DNA of 64,000 nucleotides from Chaenocephalus aceratus (taxonomy: Eukaryota > Chordata > Actinopteri > Perciformes > Channichthyidae). The DNA is taken from positions 30,493,054 to 30,557,053 of the forward strand of contig CM043788.1 in assembly GCA_023974075.1 (NCBI GenBank), given 5' to 3'. The notes under the pieces were generated by a model, which was given only the letters and a program-made list of their open reading frames with translations, had not been told where the DNA came from and did no database searches. The number at the start of each line of letters is the position of its first letter. Position 1 is the first letter of the stretch. Below are positions 33,909 through 45,900 of the stretch, one piece after another. Both the position numbers and the translations under genes were made by a program.

Positions 33909-34009
33909 GGCTTCTTCTTCTTCTTCTTCTTCTTCTTCTTCTTCTTCTTCTTCTTCTTCTTCTTCTTCTTCTTCTTCTTCTTCTTCTTCTTCTTCTTCTT
34001 CTTCTTCTC
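33909..34009. repeat. (TTC)n microsatellite
   Basis: About 33 uninterrupted CTT/TTC units. This purine/pyrimidine strand asymmetry can form triplex DNA. It accounts for the poly-Arg, poly-Lys and poly-Phe open frames seen here. Confidence 0.98.
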
Positions 34010-34084
34010 TCGGTTTTTTGGCGGATTGCAAACAACTTTAAGGTGCATACCGCCACCTCCGGAGTCGGCTTGACTCATGGGAGC

Positions 34085-35268
34085 CTGCCTGCAGCAATAT
34101 GGTCTAGCTGCGGCCGCGGACAGTACACGACGGTACACGACACGCCCACCTGACACGACACTACGGTGGCTGAGAGGCATGGCAGAGGCATGGCAGATGA
34201 AAAGCGAATTGACGACACTACACGACACGCCCCCTACTACGCCGCCTACGGTGGCTGAGAGACCGTACATGGCATGTTATTGTAGCATTTTAAGCAACTA
34301 TTAGGCAAATAAATTAATAACCTATCCGTTTTAGAACCCCTTGGAACCCCTTATCCCATTTTGATGGTTGACATCTCATTTGAACAGTGAAAGCCAGAAT
34401 GACAGCAGGGGTGAATTTCATTTTATGATTTTGCAATAAGTCAAAGATATGTTTACTCTAGTACAAGATCTGAGTAATTCTACTTTTACTCAAGTACAAG
34501 ATCTATACTTATACCACCTCCGTTTATAGCCTATGAAAAAAACTATTAGAAAACTAAGGCTAAGCTAACGTTAGCAGATAGTGACAATGTATGCTAGTTA
34601 GCTAGCTCAACGATAATATTGCGACAGAAAAACTTTTCAGTTCACATCACGCTCTGCCGCTCTGCTCTGAACACCTGAACGGCCCGTTCTAACAGCTGTT
34701 CACCAGCTGTCCAGTCTGTGCCACAGTGACTCCGGACCACACAGTTAACATTAACGAACGCACCCGTAGGTAATGTAGCTGCTGAAGCTAGACCCTCATA
34801 CCGGAGCAGCAGAGCCTTATTATACATCGATGAGCAGAGCCGACAGGCAGGAAGACTCGAGCTTCATTATAATATATAAAAAAAGAACACCATGCGTGTC
34901 ATGATGGCACATAACATGGCTCGCGGCCGCAGATTACTCCGGGTCCCAGACCCCCCCCCCCATACCCCACAAATGTTTCTGTTGCAGATCTACATGAATC
35001 ACACAAACGACCTATTTTGGATTCAAAACGGCGAATTTCGCCGAAAGGTGACAAGTTTGCATCCCTGGTTGTCTGTAAACCTCCATGTCTCCTTAAATAT
35101 CCTTGCGTCAGCGTCTCACGTGCTCATATTTGGAAGTACAACTTTCGCGGCCGCAGCTAGACCCTTCTCAGCAACCGTAGTGTTGTGTCAGGTGGGCGTG
35201 TCGTGTACCATCGTGTACCGTCGTGTACTGTCCGCGGCCGCAGCTAGACCCTTCTCGCCTGCAGACCT
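34085..35268. repeat. Inverted repeat pair of about 90 bp, probable element termini
   Basis: 34088-34180 (CTAGCTGCGGCCGCGGACAG, then tandem GTACACGAC units) is the inverse of about 35172-35262. Each end has additional duplicated GCGGCCGCAG blocks (34922, 35150, 35235). No gene in between. Confidence 0.7.
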
Positions 35269-35319
35269 CCACTCTCGGGACAGTTCCGGTGCAGACCTCC
35301 ACTCTCAGGACACCTCCAC

Positions 35320-36472
35320 CATAGATATATATAAACACTAGATGACTCACCCGCGCTGCTGGCCAATGGAGACCGACGTTGCCACTTGGCCGCCATCTTG
35401 CTACAGGGAGTTCTCTCATTCATAACATTATGGTTTACTATTTAAATAACCATAGCTTGCTCAATTTTCAATCAATTTTAAAACGGTTTGGTTTTTTATA
35501 AACATCAAAGATGTAGTTATGATACTGCATACTTATAATCATGGACTTTCATATGAAAATAACATTAATCAGATAAAGCAATAGCTATACACACACACAC
35601 AAGGTATTTATATTAAATATTTGCCGGTGTATATATTTCCATTTATTTTATTATATTGTTAATATTTAAAATAAATTATAAAATTAAAATGCATTTATAT
35701 TTTATATATAAAAATCGGTCTCATGTTACCACTCTGTAAACCAAGAGTTGTTAATTTAGTAATGCCTTAGCTTTAAGAACAGGGACACAACTAATGACAA
35801 TAGCATATGTTGGTATATTATTTAGTTATTCACACCTTTATCAGAAGAACCAAACAAACATAAAATGTGCTCACAGACAGGCCAGTTCTGTCTAATTTAT
35901 CACAATTATTTTGACATGAGATCTTCATAGACTGCAGACAGACAGACTGTGGTGATTAGAGCATCCGTAGGCTGCACAAAAGTCCGGCATAGTCAGGTAC
36001 TTCTGTAAACACAAAGCCAGCAAATTCCTGTATCATAATGCAAGATGTTTTTAACAAGCCAAACCACTTGGAAGAAATCATGTGTAACTTAAGTTGTGTT
36101 GAAAAGAAAGAGCAGTTCTGCCTCTCCCACTGGTGTAAAGTTGCTGGGTCAACTTTGTAATACTAGGTCTCACTGACAGCCTCTTGTTATTAGCCAGCTA
36201 ATAAATACAACCACATACACAAAGAAAAGCTGCAATTTCAACATGTCCAATCATCCTGTATCATAGCCATGCTAATCATGTTTATAATAAACCAAACCGT
36301 TTGTAAATCAGTCAAGATTTCAGTGAGTTAAGAGTATTTTTGTGCAGATCACTCACCTTACAACAGCTACCATAACGCGACTCATAGTAACTGTTAACTG
36401 TAGCAAGATGGCGGCCGGTCAGCTACGCTGGAAAATCTCCCATGAGCCATCTAGTGTTTATATATATCTATG
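35320..36472. mobile_element. TIR element, non-autonomous
   Basis: CATAGATATATATAAACACT at 35320 is matched inversely up to 36472. The match continues, with mismatches, to GGCCGCCATCTTGCTACAG at 35389-35407 and its inverse at 36398-36415. No coding region. Confidence 0.8.
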
Positions 36473-36562
36473 ATTGGGACGCTACTCAAGATGGCGCAGA
36501 CAAATCAACTTCCGGTGAGACCGAGACCGAGGAGCGAGGAAATGAAAAATAAGAGAAGTGAG

Positions 36563-37710
36563 TAGAGGCTTCTCAATACTCAAATTTCCCCTCCTCGACT
36601 CCCCTCCTCGACTCCCCTCCTCGATACTTAGACCCGCCCACAGGAGATGCGAGCGGAGGACCGAGGAGGGGAACCGAGGAGAGAGGAGGGGAAGCAGCAG
36701 ACGTTTAAAGAAATGAGAACTCCTCTCCTCTGAGCGGTCATATTAAAGCGACGTCCGTTCATTATTACGTGGCAACAGCTGCATCATCTGTCGAGTGTTT
36801 TGTCATATTCTATAATCTCTGTTAGATCAGCTGAACATTGTTCCCCCACATATGTACTTTGAATTCATTGAGAGTGCGGTATAATGAGACAATACCAGGC
36901 TCCAGATGCGGACACACACACACAAATATATTTATATAAATATATGCAATTTAAAGTATGAGAGCACTCTCATAATAACGTAACACAATCAGAGACTGGA
37001 TATACCCCCCCCTCTCTCTGGTCGCTGAAATGGGGAATTGAAATGACAGGCCAAAAGTTGTATTTGCAAGTATTAAAAGTAAGCAGAGGACACCAAACCA
37101 ACTGAGACCCGTCTGTCCGCCGCTTATGCGCACTGTACAACACACACTGACACACTGTACCACACACACACCTACAGCTCCTAAAGCATAATCAGGCTAC
37201 AGCCGTTGTGTATTTTATTATGTGAAGCACTAAATGGTTTTAGAAAAATATCGACTCTTTGTTTGTAGATATCTACTAAACTAAAGCAAATAAAGAGAGT
37301 AGGCCTGTTATACTGAGTGGTACATATTATACACACTGCTCTGCTTTCTGCACGGGCCTCACAGCTGTTCTCACTGTAAACATCGCGTTGCGATGAAAGC
37401 AGTTTCTAAAATAATATCCAGGGGATGCATGCAGAGCTGTCATTGGCTGAGATAAGTCCGGCCGTGCGTCACGCCTCCACCGTTCCCGGAAATGTATCCA
37501 CAGAGGAGCCGTGGAGGAACCATCAGTGTATCCTCGGTTATAGCTCCTCCAGAGAGCCTCCTCGACGCTCGATCCTCGGTCCTCGGTGTGCATTTAGAGA
37601 AATGAGACGTCCTTCAAAATGGCGCGCTGAAATTCATTTCCGGGTCACTACCGGAGGACCGAGGAGTCGAGGAGTCGAGGAGGGGAAATTTGAGTATTGA
37701 GAAGCCTCTA
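36563..37710. mobile_element. Harbinger-type MITE
   Basis: TAGAGGCTTCTCAATACTCA at 36563 and its inverse to 37710. The subterminal regions are rich in CGAGGAGGGG and ACCGAGGAG repeats on both sides. About 1.15 kb, no transposase. The Harbinger assignment is a guess from the ends. Confidence 0.75.
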
Positions 37711-37715
37711 GTGTC

Positions 37716-38278
37716 ACTACCCGATCCGTCACCCTACCCGATCGGTTCTGCGCATGTGCGAGATGGTCCGGAAGTCCGGACGGCAACCCAAGATGGACAC
37801 TTGACACAGTGGCTTTTAGCAAAGCTCAAAAAGAAAAACCGAGAGAGATGGATTATTGTTAATACAACGTGACTTCACTATTATTGGGTTATTTTATTTG
37901 GGGTTAAGGACATTGTCAGAATAAGTGAGAAATAGATTTAACTTCTGTTAGACAGCTATCATACTGAATAAATATTTACTGTGAATGTATGCAAAAATGT
38001 ATGGCATATGGCTGTCTAACAGAAGTTAAATTCATTCCTCACTTATTCTGACAATGTACTTAACCCCAAATAAAAGAACCCAATAAAAAGAGTTGTTAAA
38101 TAATAGTGAAGTCACGTTGTAATAACAATAACTCATCTCTCTCGAGTTTTCTTTTTGCGCTTTGCTAAAAGCCACTGTGTCAAGTGTCCATCTGGTGTTG
38201 CCGTCCGGAGTTGTCCAACATGGCGGACCCTCTCGCACATGCGCAGAACCGATCGGGCAGGGTGACGGATCGGGTAGT
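37716..38278. mobile_element. Foldback element, about 240-bp arms
   Basis: ACTACCCGATCCGTCACCC at 37716 is mirrored by GGGTGACGGATCGGGTAGT to 38278. The arms extend to TTCTGTTAGACAGC (37957) and GGCTGTCTAACAGAA (38007) around a loop of about 50 bp. No gene. Confidence 0.9.
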
Positions 38279-38290
38279 CACAGTGAGAAG

Positions 38291-39643
38291 AAGCTTTAAT
38301 TTTGCAATTAAAGCTTTAGACTTTGAATCAATGATTGGAACAATTAAAATAAAATGGTTGAAAGCTTTTTTGTCCCAGCCAGAATCCATGTGGTTCCATA
38401 TTCCAAAGGCCATATTTAAACGTCTAGGAGGGTTTGATTTTCTTTTAAAATGTGATTTTGAGGTTAATAAGATTCCGACCAAATTGTCAAATTTTCATAA
38501 GCAGGTACTTCATTATTGGAAAATGATATTTACCCACAATTTTTCTCCTCATGGATCTACTTTATGGAACAATAGAGTGATTATTATAAACAGAAAATCC
38601 TTGTTTAGGAGTGATTGGTATGAGAGGGGTATTTTGTTTGTTAGTGATTTACTAGAATGCAATGGTAAACTGCTAGATGTTTTGGCTTTTTCAACGAAAT
38701 ACAATATAACGTGTACTGCTAAAGATTATAACAAAATCTGTAAAGCAATTCCTCTACCACTTATTGAAATGATTCATAATACTTTACTGTACTCAAATGT
38801 TGTATCAGTTTTACCTAATTTGGAATTTATTGGCGATACTCTTAAGAATAACAAATCTATTAATGCTTCTTTGAAATCCCACTTTTTTCACAATTTGAAC
38901 AGAGGCTTATTTCCACAAGGGACCGATTTAGACACTTTATCTGTAATGGAAAAAGCCCTCACTTATTTTATAAAATGGCCTATTTCTCCTAAAGCAAAAG
39001 AAACTCATTTTAAAATTGTTCATAAAATCTACCCGGTTTCTACTTTTTTAAATTCAAGATTTAAATTTGAAGTGGAACCATGTTCCTTTTGTAATCTATC
39101 TGATGAATCGTTGGAACATTTATTTTTCTCATGCCCTTTTTCCAAATTGTTTTGGTCGAATGTGAGAGATTGGTTGTTACTTAAATTAACAAACATTCCG
39201 GCCTTCAAAATATATCACATTTTATATTATATGGATAATTTGGATTCTCCCATATCTGATTTGGTAAATATAATTATTATTTTGGGTAAATATCATTTAC
39301 ATTGTAGTAAATGGAGAGGAGGCAAGCCCTCCTTTCACTGTTTCATAAATGAGTTCAAGTACTTTTTTCTGTCCCTTAGGAAAATACAATCTTGTAACAT
39401 GTCTATAAAGATTTGCAATGACATTTCCAAATGGTTATTATTTTAAGTAAGCTTAATGCCTCTCAAATGTTTGTGTGCCTTTATGCTTTTTTCTCTCCCC
39501 CTGGCTCTTATTGGATGTATTTTTTTTGTCTTATTGTGAATGGATGTTTTGCACTTATGTTGATAAGTTGATGATATCCTCACCAAGCTTTTGTATGTTT
39601 TAAAAATGTTCAATAAAACATTTATTTAAAAAAAACAAAAAAA
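38291..39643 (+). pseudogene. 5'-truncated L1/Tx1-type LINE ORF2 C-terminus
   Basis: One long frame (to 39446) encodes the C-terminal third of a LINE-1-like ORF2, including KAKETHFKIVHKIYPVSTF and the zf-RVT-like CSFCNLSDESLEHLFFSCP. A short 3'UTR with AATAAA and an A-rich tail (39629-39643) follows. An 11-bp duplication ACAGTGAGAAG flanks it at 38280-38290 and 39644-39654. The frame is still open over about 385 codons, so the insertion is fairly young. It lies 0.35 kb before the ppp1r2 ATG. Confidence 0.9.
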
Positions 39644-39654
39644 ACAGTGAGAAG

Positions 39655-39997
39655 GGCCCACAGACATTTCCGAGCACACAAATGCAGCATTTGTAATCGC
39701 GTTTCAAAGTCTCGCGATACTGTGAGCCTAGCTGACCCGCTCGTAGTGCTGTTGCCCCCCCCCACCACCAGTCAGTGAACAACCGGAGAGTAGCTTGACA
39801 TGCAGAACCGCCAGTGCACGTAGGATATACCACATATTTCTCCTGAGTTTATGAAAGAGCATTGAGTTATGACGGGGAGCATGTTTAAAATAGAACCTAT
39901 CTTTGTTCATTGAGTCGCAGGAAGAAATAACCGAATCAGAAAATCACTTGAAGGGAAGAAATAGTTGCGCGCCAGGTCTGACCGTCTACGTGTGGGA
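39655..39997 (+). promoter_or_regulatory. ppp1r2: ppp1r2 promoter and 5'UTR
   Basis: Unique sequence between the L1 insertion and the ATG. It contains TCTCGCGATA (39710-39719), close to the TCTCGCGAGA element of TATA-less housekeeping promoters. No TATA box. The transcription start is not determined. Confidence 0.5.
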
Positions 39998-42900
39998 ATG
40001 GCATCTCCCCAGCCGATAAAAGGCATCCTTAAAAACAAGAACAGCGGGACAAACGTCAAATCCCGGCCTGAAGAAGAACCGGGAGAGAATGCCGAACAAG
40101 CTCCTGTACTCTCGGAAGATGACGCACAGTAAGTTTTGCTTCGTAAGGCTGGCGGCCAGGTTAGCTAGCTAAACACTTGTTAGCCTCTATATACGTCCCT
40201 CCCCTATCAGGATAAGTGTAGCGTTTACAGCTCTTGTTTGGCTGTATTATGTAAATCAACGACATGTCATCTCTGTTTGGACACTTTTTGGTTCTATCTT
40301 GTGACTGAGGTGGTTACTCGTCCCTGGTAAAATGTTTTCGGCGTGTCGCATGTGTAACCAAGAGCTAACCGCTAGGAGCTGTGTGTAATGTTAGCTTGTT
40401 CGCTATGGCGACAGGTAACGTTAACGACGTTGTAACGCCTGTTAACGGATGTTTACATTGTTAGTTAGGGACCCTGAAATACAACTCTCTCTCTCTCTCT
40501 GAAGTCTTCCTTAACGTAGTGGTTATTTAAACAAATGTGGTTAACAATTATCGTTAAAAAGTGAAAACCTCCACCCAACGATGACCATAATAGGGCAAAT
40601 GAACATCAGTCTTACCAGAGGTCGACATAGGGCTAACGTGTGTAGGTATCGTTTAGTAAGTAAGATAAGAAGGACCTTTATTAATCTCCGTTGGGAAATT
40701 CAGGAGATTAAAGCGGCAATTGACTGAGAGTGAAAAACATTACAGTAGAGATTCACACGAGTATAATACAATTATATAAGTATCTGTTACAACAATATAT
40801 CACAACAAGGTCAAACTTTGATCATCTGAACGTTTTTTTAGAGCTTTCTTCAGTCACTTGTTTCAGAATTGCTTTATTTGTCGATCAACGGGGACCAGGG
40901 GCGGATCTAGACAAATATTCATGGGGTGGCAGGAGAATTTCAGGGGTGGCGTCCCCTGGCAGAAGTATATGCTGATTTAATCGCAGTCATATCAACAATG
41001 TTAACTTGGAAAGCCACAATATTGATATTTTAACTCAATAACATTAGGTGTGTCACATCAGTAAAGCCTTACATATAAATATATAAGGTGGCAGACATAA
41101 TTTAATGCATTTTTAACTGAACAATAACTGAATGAGTTTGTTTCACTCTTAGACCAGCAGGGGTACCAAATATATGCAGACTGCTGCAATAAGTACATTA
41201 ATTAACTGTCATCGATGTTTGTCTGTATGAATATGATAATATTAACAATCATATTATTCCTATCAGCTGTCAATCACTGTTATGATTCACATATTCAGTG
41301 TTATTATTAAATAAACTATATTTTTTGGAGGAGTTAATGATGAATGTTCCTCAAGATGCTTGCTCACCCTCCTTCAAATTTGAAAGACAAGTAATTACTA
41401 TCATAAGTCAAAAGAATCAAAAGAACAGTTCAGCGCCCCACAACTTCATTGCAAAGAGTTACAACCTTGAATTTAGATCAGAAAGAACAAACATTAAAGA
41501 AGTGACTAACTGCATCAGTTAGGGTTAAAAAACGTGTATTCAGCTTAAACATAAACATCGCTGCAGTTATTATCCAGTGGAAAGTCCTTACCTACTCGCC
41601 TAGTTAAATCAAAGTGGTTACTTTTTTTTGGCTGGGCAGTGAAGTTTTACACACCATCTTATTTGACTTGAAACAGTTTTGGGGGGCAGAACCCCACAAA
41701 GAAGAAAAATATATTTACACACGTAAGGTCATCATCTTAACAGTTTATTATTCTTATTATATTTATCAAGTTGGCATGCCTATTACAGCTGAATGTGGCA
41801 ATTACCATCTTGTTCAGCAAAACGCCTCACAAACTTATTAAGATTTAAAGCTATGTTGCGTTTTGATTTAATGCTGAGTACAGCCAAACTTGACAGGCTC
41901 TTCTCTGTCATTGTAGACCGCAAACAGTGGCGGGGCCAGGGCATTTGTGTTGGGTAATCTATGGTAGGGCTAAACCATACAGTGGTGGGGCTCAAGTCAG
42001 TATTTGCAATGTAATTACATACACGCTCCCCTTGACAGTGAAAAGCCACGCGTGAGGTTTAGATTATTTCCCTGTCTCAATCCAACTGTATGAAATAAAA
42101 AGGCACATTTGTCTTGTAGTAAATAAAAAGGGCGACCTGGAGCCAATCCTGCAATTTCCCCACAGGTGAAAGAGTTGACATGCTGAAAACCCAACCCCTG
42201 CAGCGGGGTCTGGGATTCTCCCCCAGGAGATTTTTTGAAATACTAACATAAAATTCACATTCTGATACTCTCTTGAGAAGAAAAATAAATAAATCGATTA
42301 CTACACGACATGTTTAAAAAAAAAAATGAATGCCATTTTAGTTTTTTGTTACTTTGTTCTGAGAGCTGAACCTGCTGCTCCTCACAGAGAGAAGAGGGAA
42401 GAGGCTGTGTGAATTACTTTACATTGTGGATAGCCCCCATTGTTCTGTGTGTCAAAATGAAAGACAGCCCACACACCTATCAATCATCAAACCGTGGGGT
42501 CTTACATCATTACGTGTTGATTTCTATCAACACATAATGTTGTATCGATGTATATAGAGATGTACTACAGCAAAATTATTCTCCGTCGGGACTTCCTGCA
42601 ACAACACCACGCCGTTATCTTGATTGGCCAGAAGACATTATCAAAGATGTTCTTTTGAGAAGACGATCACTACGTGACAAAAGTTTTCAAAACCGTTTCT
42701 AGTCTTCGGTATTTCCAGGCAAGTGGCTACTGAAATCAATCTTACTAACTGCTGTCTGTGCAATTTACTCCGCGAGTTGGCGGACTTTATTTTGCTTACT
42801 TTAACATCATTTTTCATGGTGGGGCTAAGCCATTTCCACGCTCGCGCCAGGGCCGGGGGAGAGGTTACAAGGCTCACGTCTTGTGCTGCATTCACTTGCA

Positions 42901-45900
42901 CTCGGACATTAGAGATTTTCTCTCATAAATGTCCGATGAGCCACAACTTTTCTTTCAAAACAAAGCTGCCAGCTGGGGTGGAAAGGCCTTTTTCTGAGGT
43001 GGCAGCTGCCACCCCGTGCCACCCCGTAGAACCGCCACTGACGGGGACAGTATCACAACAGCAGAATAGTGCAGATAAGTAAAAAGAATAGGCACACTTT
43101 ATTAAAGGTGGGGTAGGTAATTTTGGAGAAACCAGCTCGAGTGCGCTAGAATTTGAAGATACACAGCCGGATCTGCCACTTCCTTACAGAGCCCTTCCTC
43201 CAACACACACGAACGCACACATGACCAATGAGGGCACGAGGTAAGTTTGTGCACAGATGGAAGGCTGACAGGCAGGTAGGCCATCCAGTTATTTTAGCCG
43301 GGCCGGCTAAAATGATTGGTCGTGCTTTTTACAGTACTACGGCTTCCACAGATGAATTTTTGAATGGATTTTTTGTCAAAGCACTTAAGATATTCATTGC
43401 TATTGGGATGTTAAGAGCATTCCATGGAATATAACAAGTGTATCTCGAGTCGGTTTCTCAAACTTACCTACCCCACCTTTTAATAATAAAAAACACAATA
43501 AGTAAAAGCAAATACAACATTGTAAAAATTAGCAGTATATTTATTTAAAAAAGTGACCATATAAAAGTAGATGTTAGTGTTAACAATAAATTGAAAGAAA
43601 AATAAAGTGTAAACAGCATAAGAATAAATAAAGATGCAGAAAGTGTAAGACAAACAGCTCATTGTCTGCTACAAGTTACATGATCATGATCAAGGCTGAC
43701 CAAATTCCACTTACATATTTGAGGGTATTGACAGAGTGTATTTGTTAATCTTTGATAATCTTTAATTAAAATATGTGTTGCTCTGAGCCTATGACAGGCC
43801 ATGTGAGCCATTGAGAAAGCAATCAGTCTAAACCAGTGTGTAGACGAAAAAGAGCTGGGTGAGTTATGTTTCTTGCGACAAGCACTTAATGTTTTATCTG
43901 ACACTGACAACGGTGTTAGCAGCCTGCGCAGGCACTAAAGCACCAGGCAGCGTCAAATACTGGGTCACTAAAAAAATCCTATTCTGATGCTCTCACATCT
44001 GCATTAGTTCTCGTTCAACCATCTCCACATGCGGCTGAATATTTTTCAACATTTTCATTATCAGATTCAGAATCTAGTTTACTGCCAGGTACGTTTATAC
44101 ATACAAAGAATATATAGTACATCAGTATGATCTGTCAAATCCCCTGTTTCCTCAACACATCACATGTCCCACATAGTCCAGGCACCCACACTCTTAGAAG
44201 GGATGGGTCAAAAATGACACAACATGTGTGTATCCATAAGATGCTTTGCAGGGCTTAATTTCTATCCTCATGCTTTCCAGTTTGTTAGTTTGGTTTGTAG
44301 TCTAGGACATCAAACTAAAATAGTGTGTGTGTTTGACACTTCAGATATGGAGAAGAACATTACTGGGGGAAAAGATGGATTATGCCAGTACACGTGACTG
44401 ACTAGGCTGCATACAGTAATGCTACCAATGTGCACATTGTGAACACTCTCCTGGGAATGCCAAATCAGCTATTTGTTGTCTAATAGGTGCTCAGCCTCAG
44501 GATCCGATTAGCAAGATTGGAAAGTTGGTTTATTTTCTGGAGCCGTGCCATCTCGTATGCATTGATATCATGGACTCTGACACTTTTGCTGTGGCAGTGA
44601 GACTCAGCCTCAGATCAGCAGTGCCTGTTAAGTCATCCCAGTGTTGTGCTCTCCCACAGATAACGCTCACAGCCACTCTGCTCCCAGGAAATTCTGGCCA
44701 TGCAGAGTTCCCTGTGTGATGCGTTTGTTATGTAAAGGGGATTTGCACTGATCAGGGAGCCTCTTTTTGGCCATGACAAAAAACCTGCTCAAACACAAAC
44801 ATGCATTACTTTGCATTGTTTATATAGCTGCTGGTGTGCTGTCAAACTGTGTTAAAAACATATTTCCATGTTTTTAGCTATGTAGGTCATCCGTGAATGC
44901 ACCTCTGAGTAATTGGGTAAAAATACCAGAGGCAATAAACGGTGCATTTCTACGCAGAATGTTTTCTAATATTTCATACGTTGCCTTTTCAAATCCTATC
45001 CTTTACCATTGATAATGTGTTCAAGTTCCCTTGAGCAAGTGTTTCTTAACAAAGCACATGCACCTATTAGAACACTATTACACAAGCTGGAAACTAGAAC
45101 AAAATAAACCATTATTTGTTGTCAAACAACAGGGTTTTAAATATGTTGATGTGATTATGTCTAAAAAAAAATAAGATTTTACTTTTATTGAATTCTGTCT
45201 GAATACGATCAGGGTGCTGAACAGACACCGCCCACTTTCCAAATGCTCCCAAATATTCAATGCTTGCTGGAGATTCTGCCCACTGTAACAATCTGCTTGA
45301 GCGATATTATCCATCAACTCTTTTGGGAGACTCATAAGTAGATTGGAATCCCTATTTTAATTCAATTAAGGACTCATAAGAAAAGTACATGGCTATAATA
45401 TGGAACTTCTGATCATTTAGATTCACATGCATGACACAATGCATAGTATACTCTATATATTGATACAAATATATAAACTTTATACAATTATATTCTCATG
45501 TCCTAAAGTTAGGCTTATTTGCAAGGTAAACAGCAGGTCTAGGGGGGGGGGGGAGTCTCCCTCCGCAGCCGGTTGGCGTAGTTTTGGCACAAGTCCGTTG
45601 TACAGACCGATGTTAACAGCAGCCCTGTCTGTGCACACGGAGACCGACTCTGTCGTCCTGTGATCTAACCGCCTTCTGGAAAAGCTTCACAAGTACGTCG
45701 GTACGCAAATGCGCTTTGTGACACAAGTGACGGTACGCATTTCAGATTACGCACATAACCTGCGTACCAGTTATGTGCACCCCTGGTACTACAGCGAAAG
45801 TATTCTGCCTGTCTCCTGCAACAACAACACGCCGTTATCTTGATAATGATTGGCCAGAAGACATTATCAAAGATGTTCTATTGAGAAGACGATCACTACG

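Noticed and set aside
33712..34270. Long open frames with poly-Arg, poly-Lys or poly-Phe
   Set aside because: They are produced by the (TTC)n microsatellite; the flanking residues show no protein family.
38184..39446. A 420-residue host gene
   Set aside because: The C-terminal three quarters are L1-type ORF2 with an 11-bp target duplication and A-rich tail; the first residues come from a foldback element.
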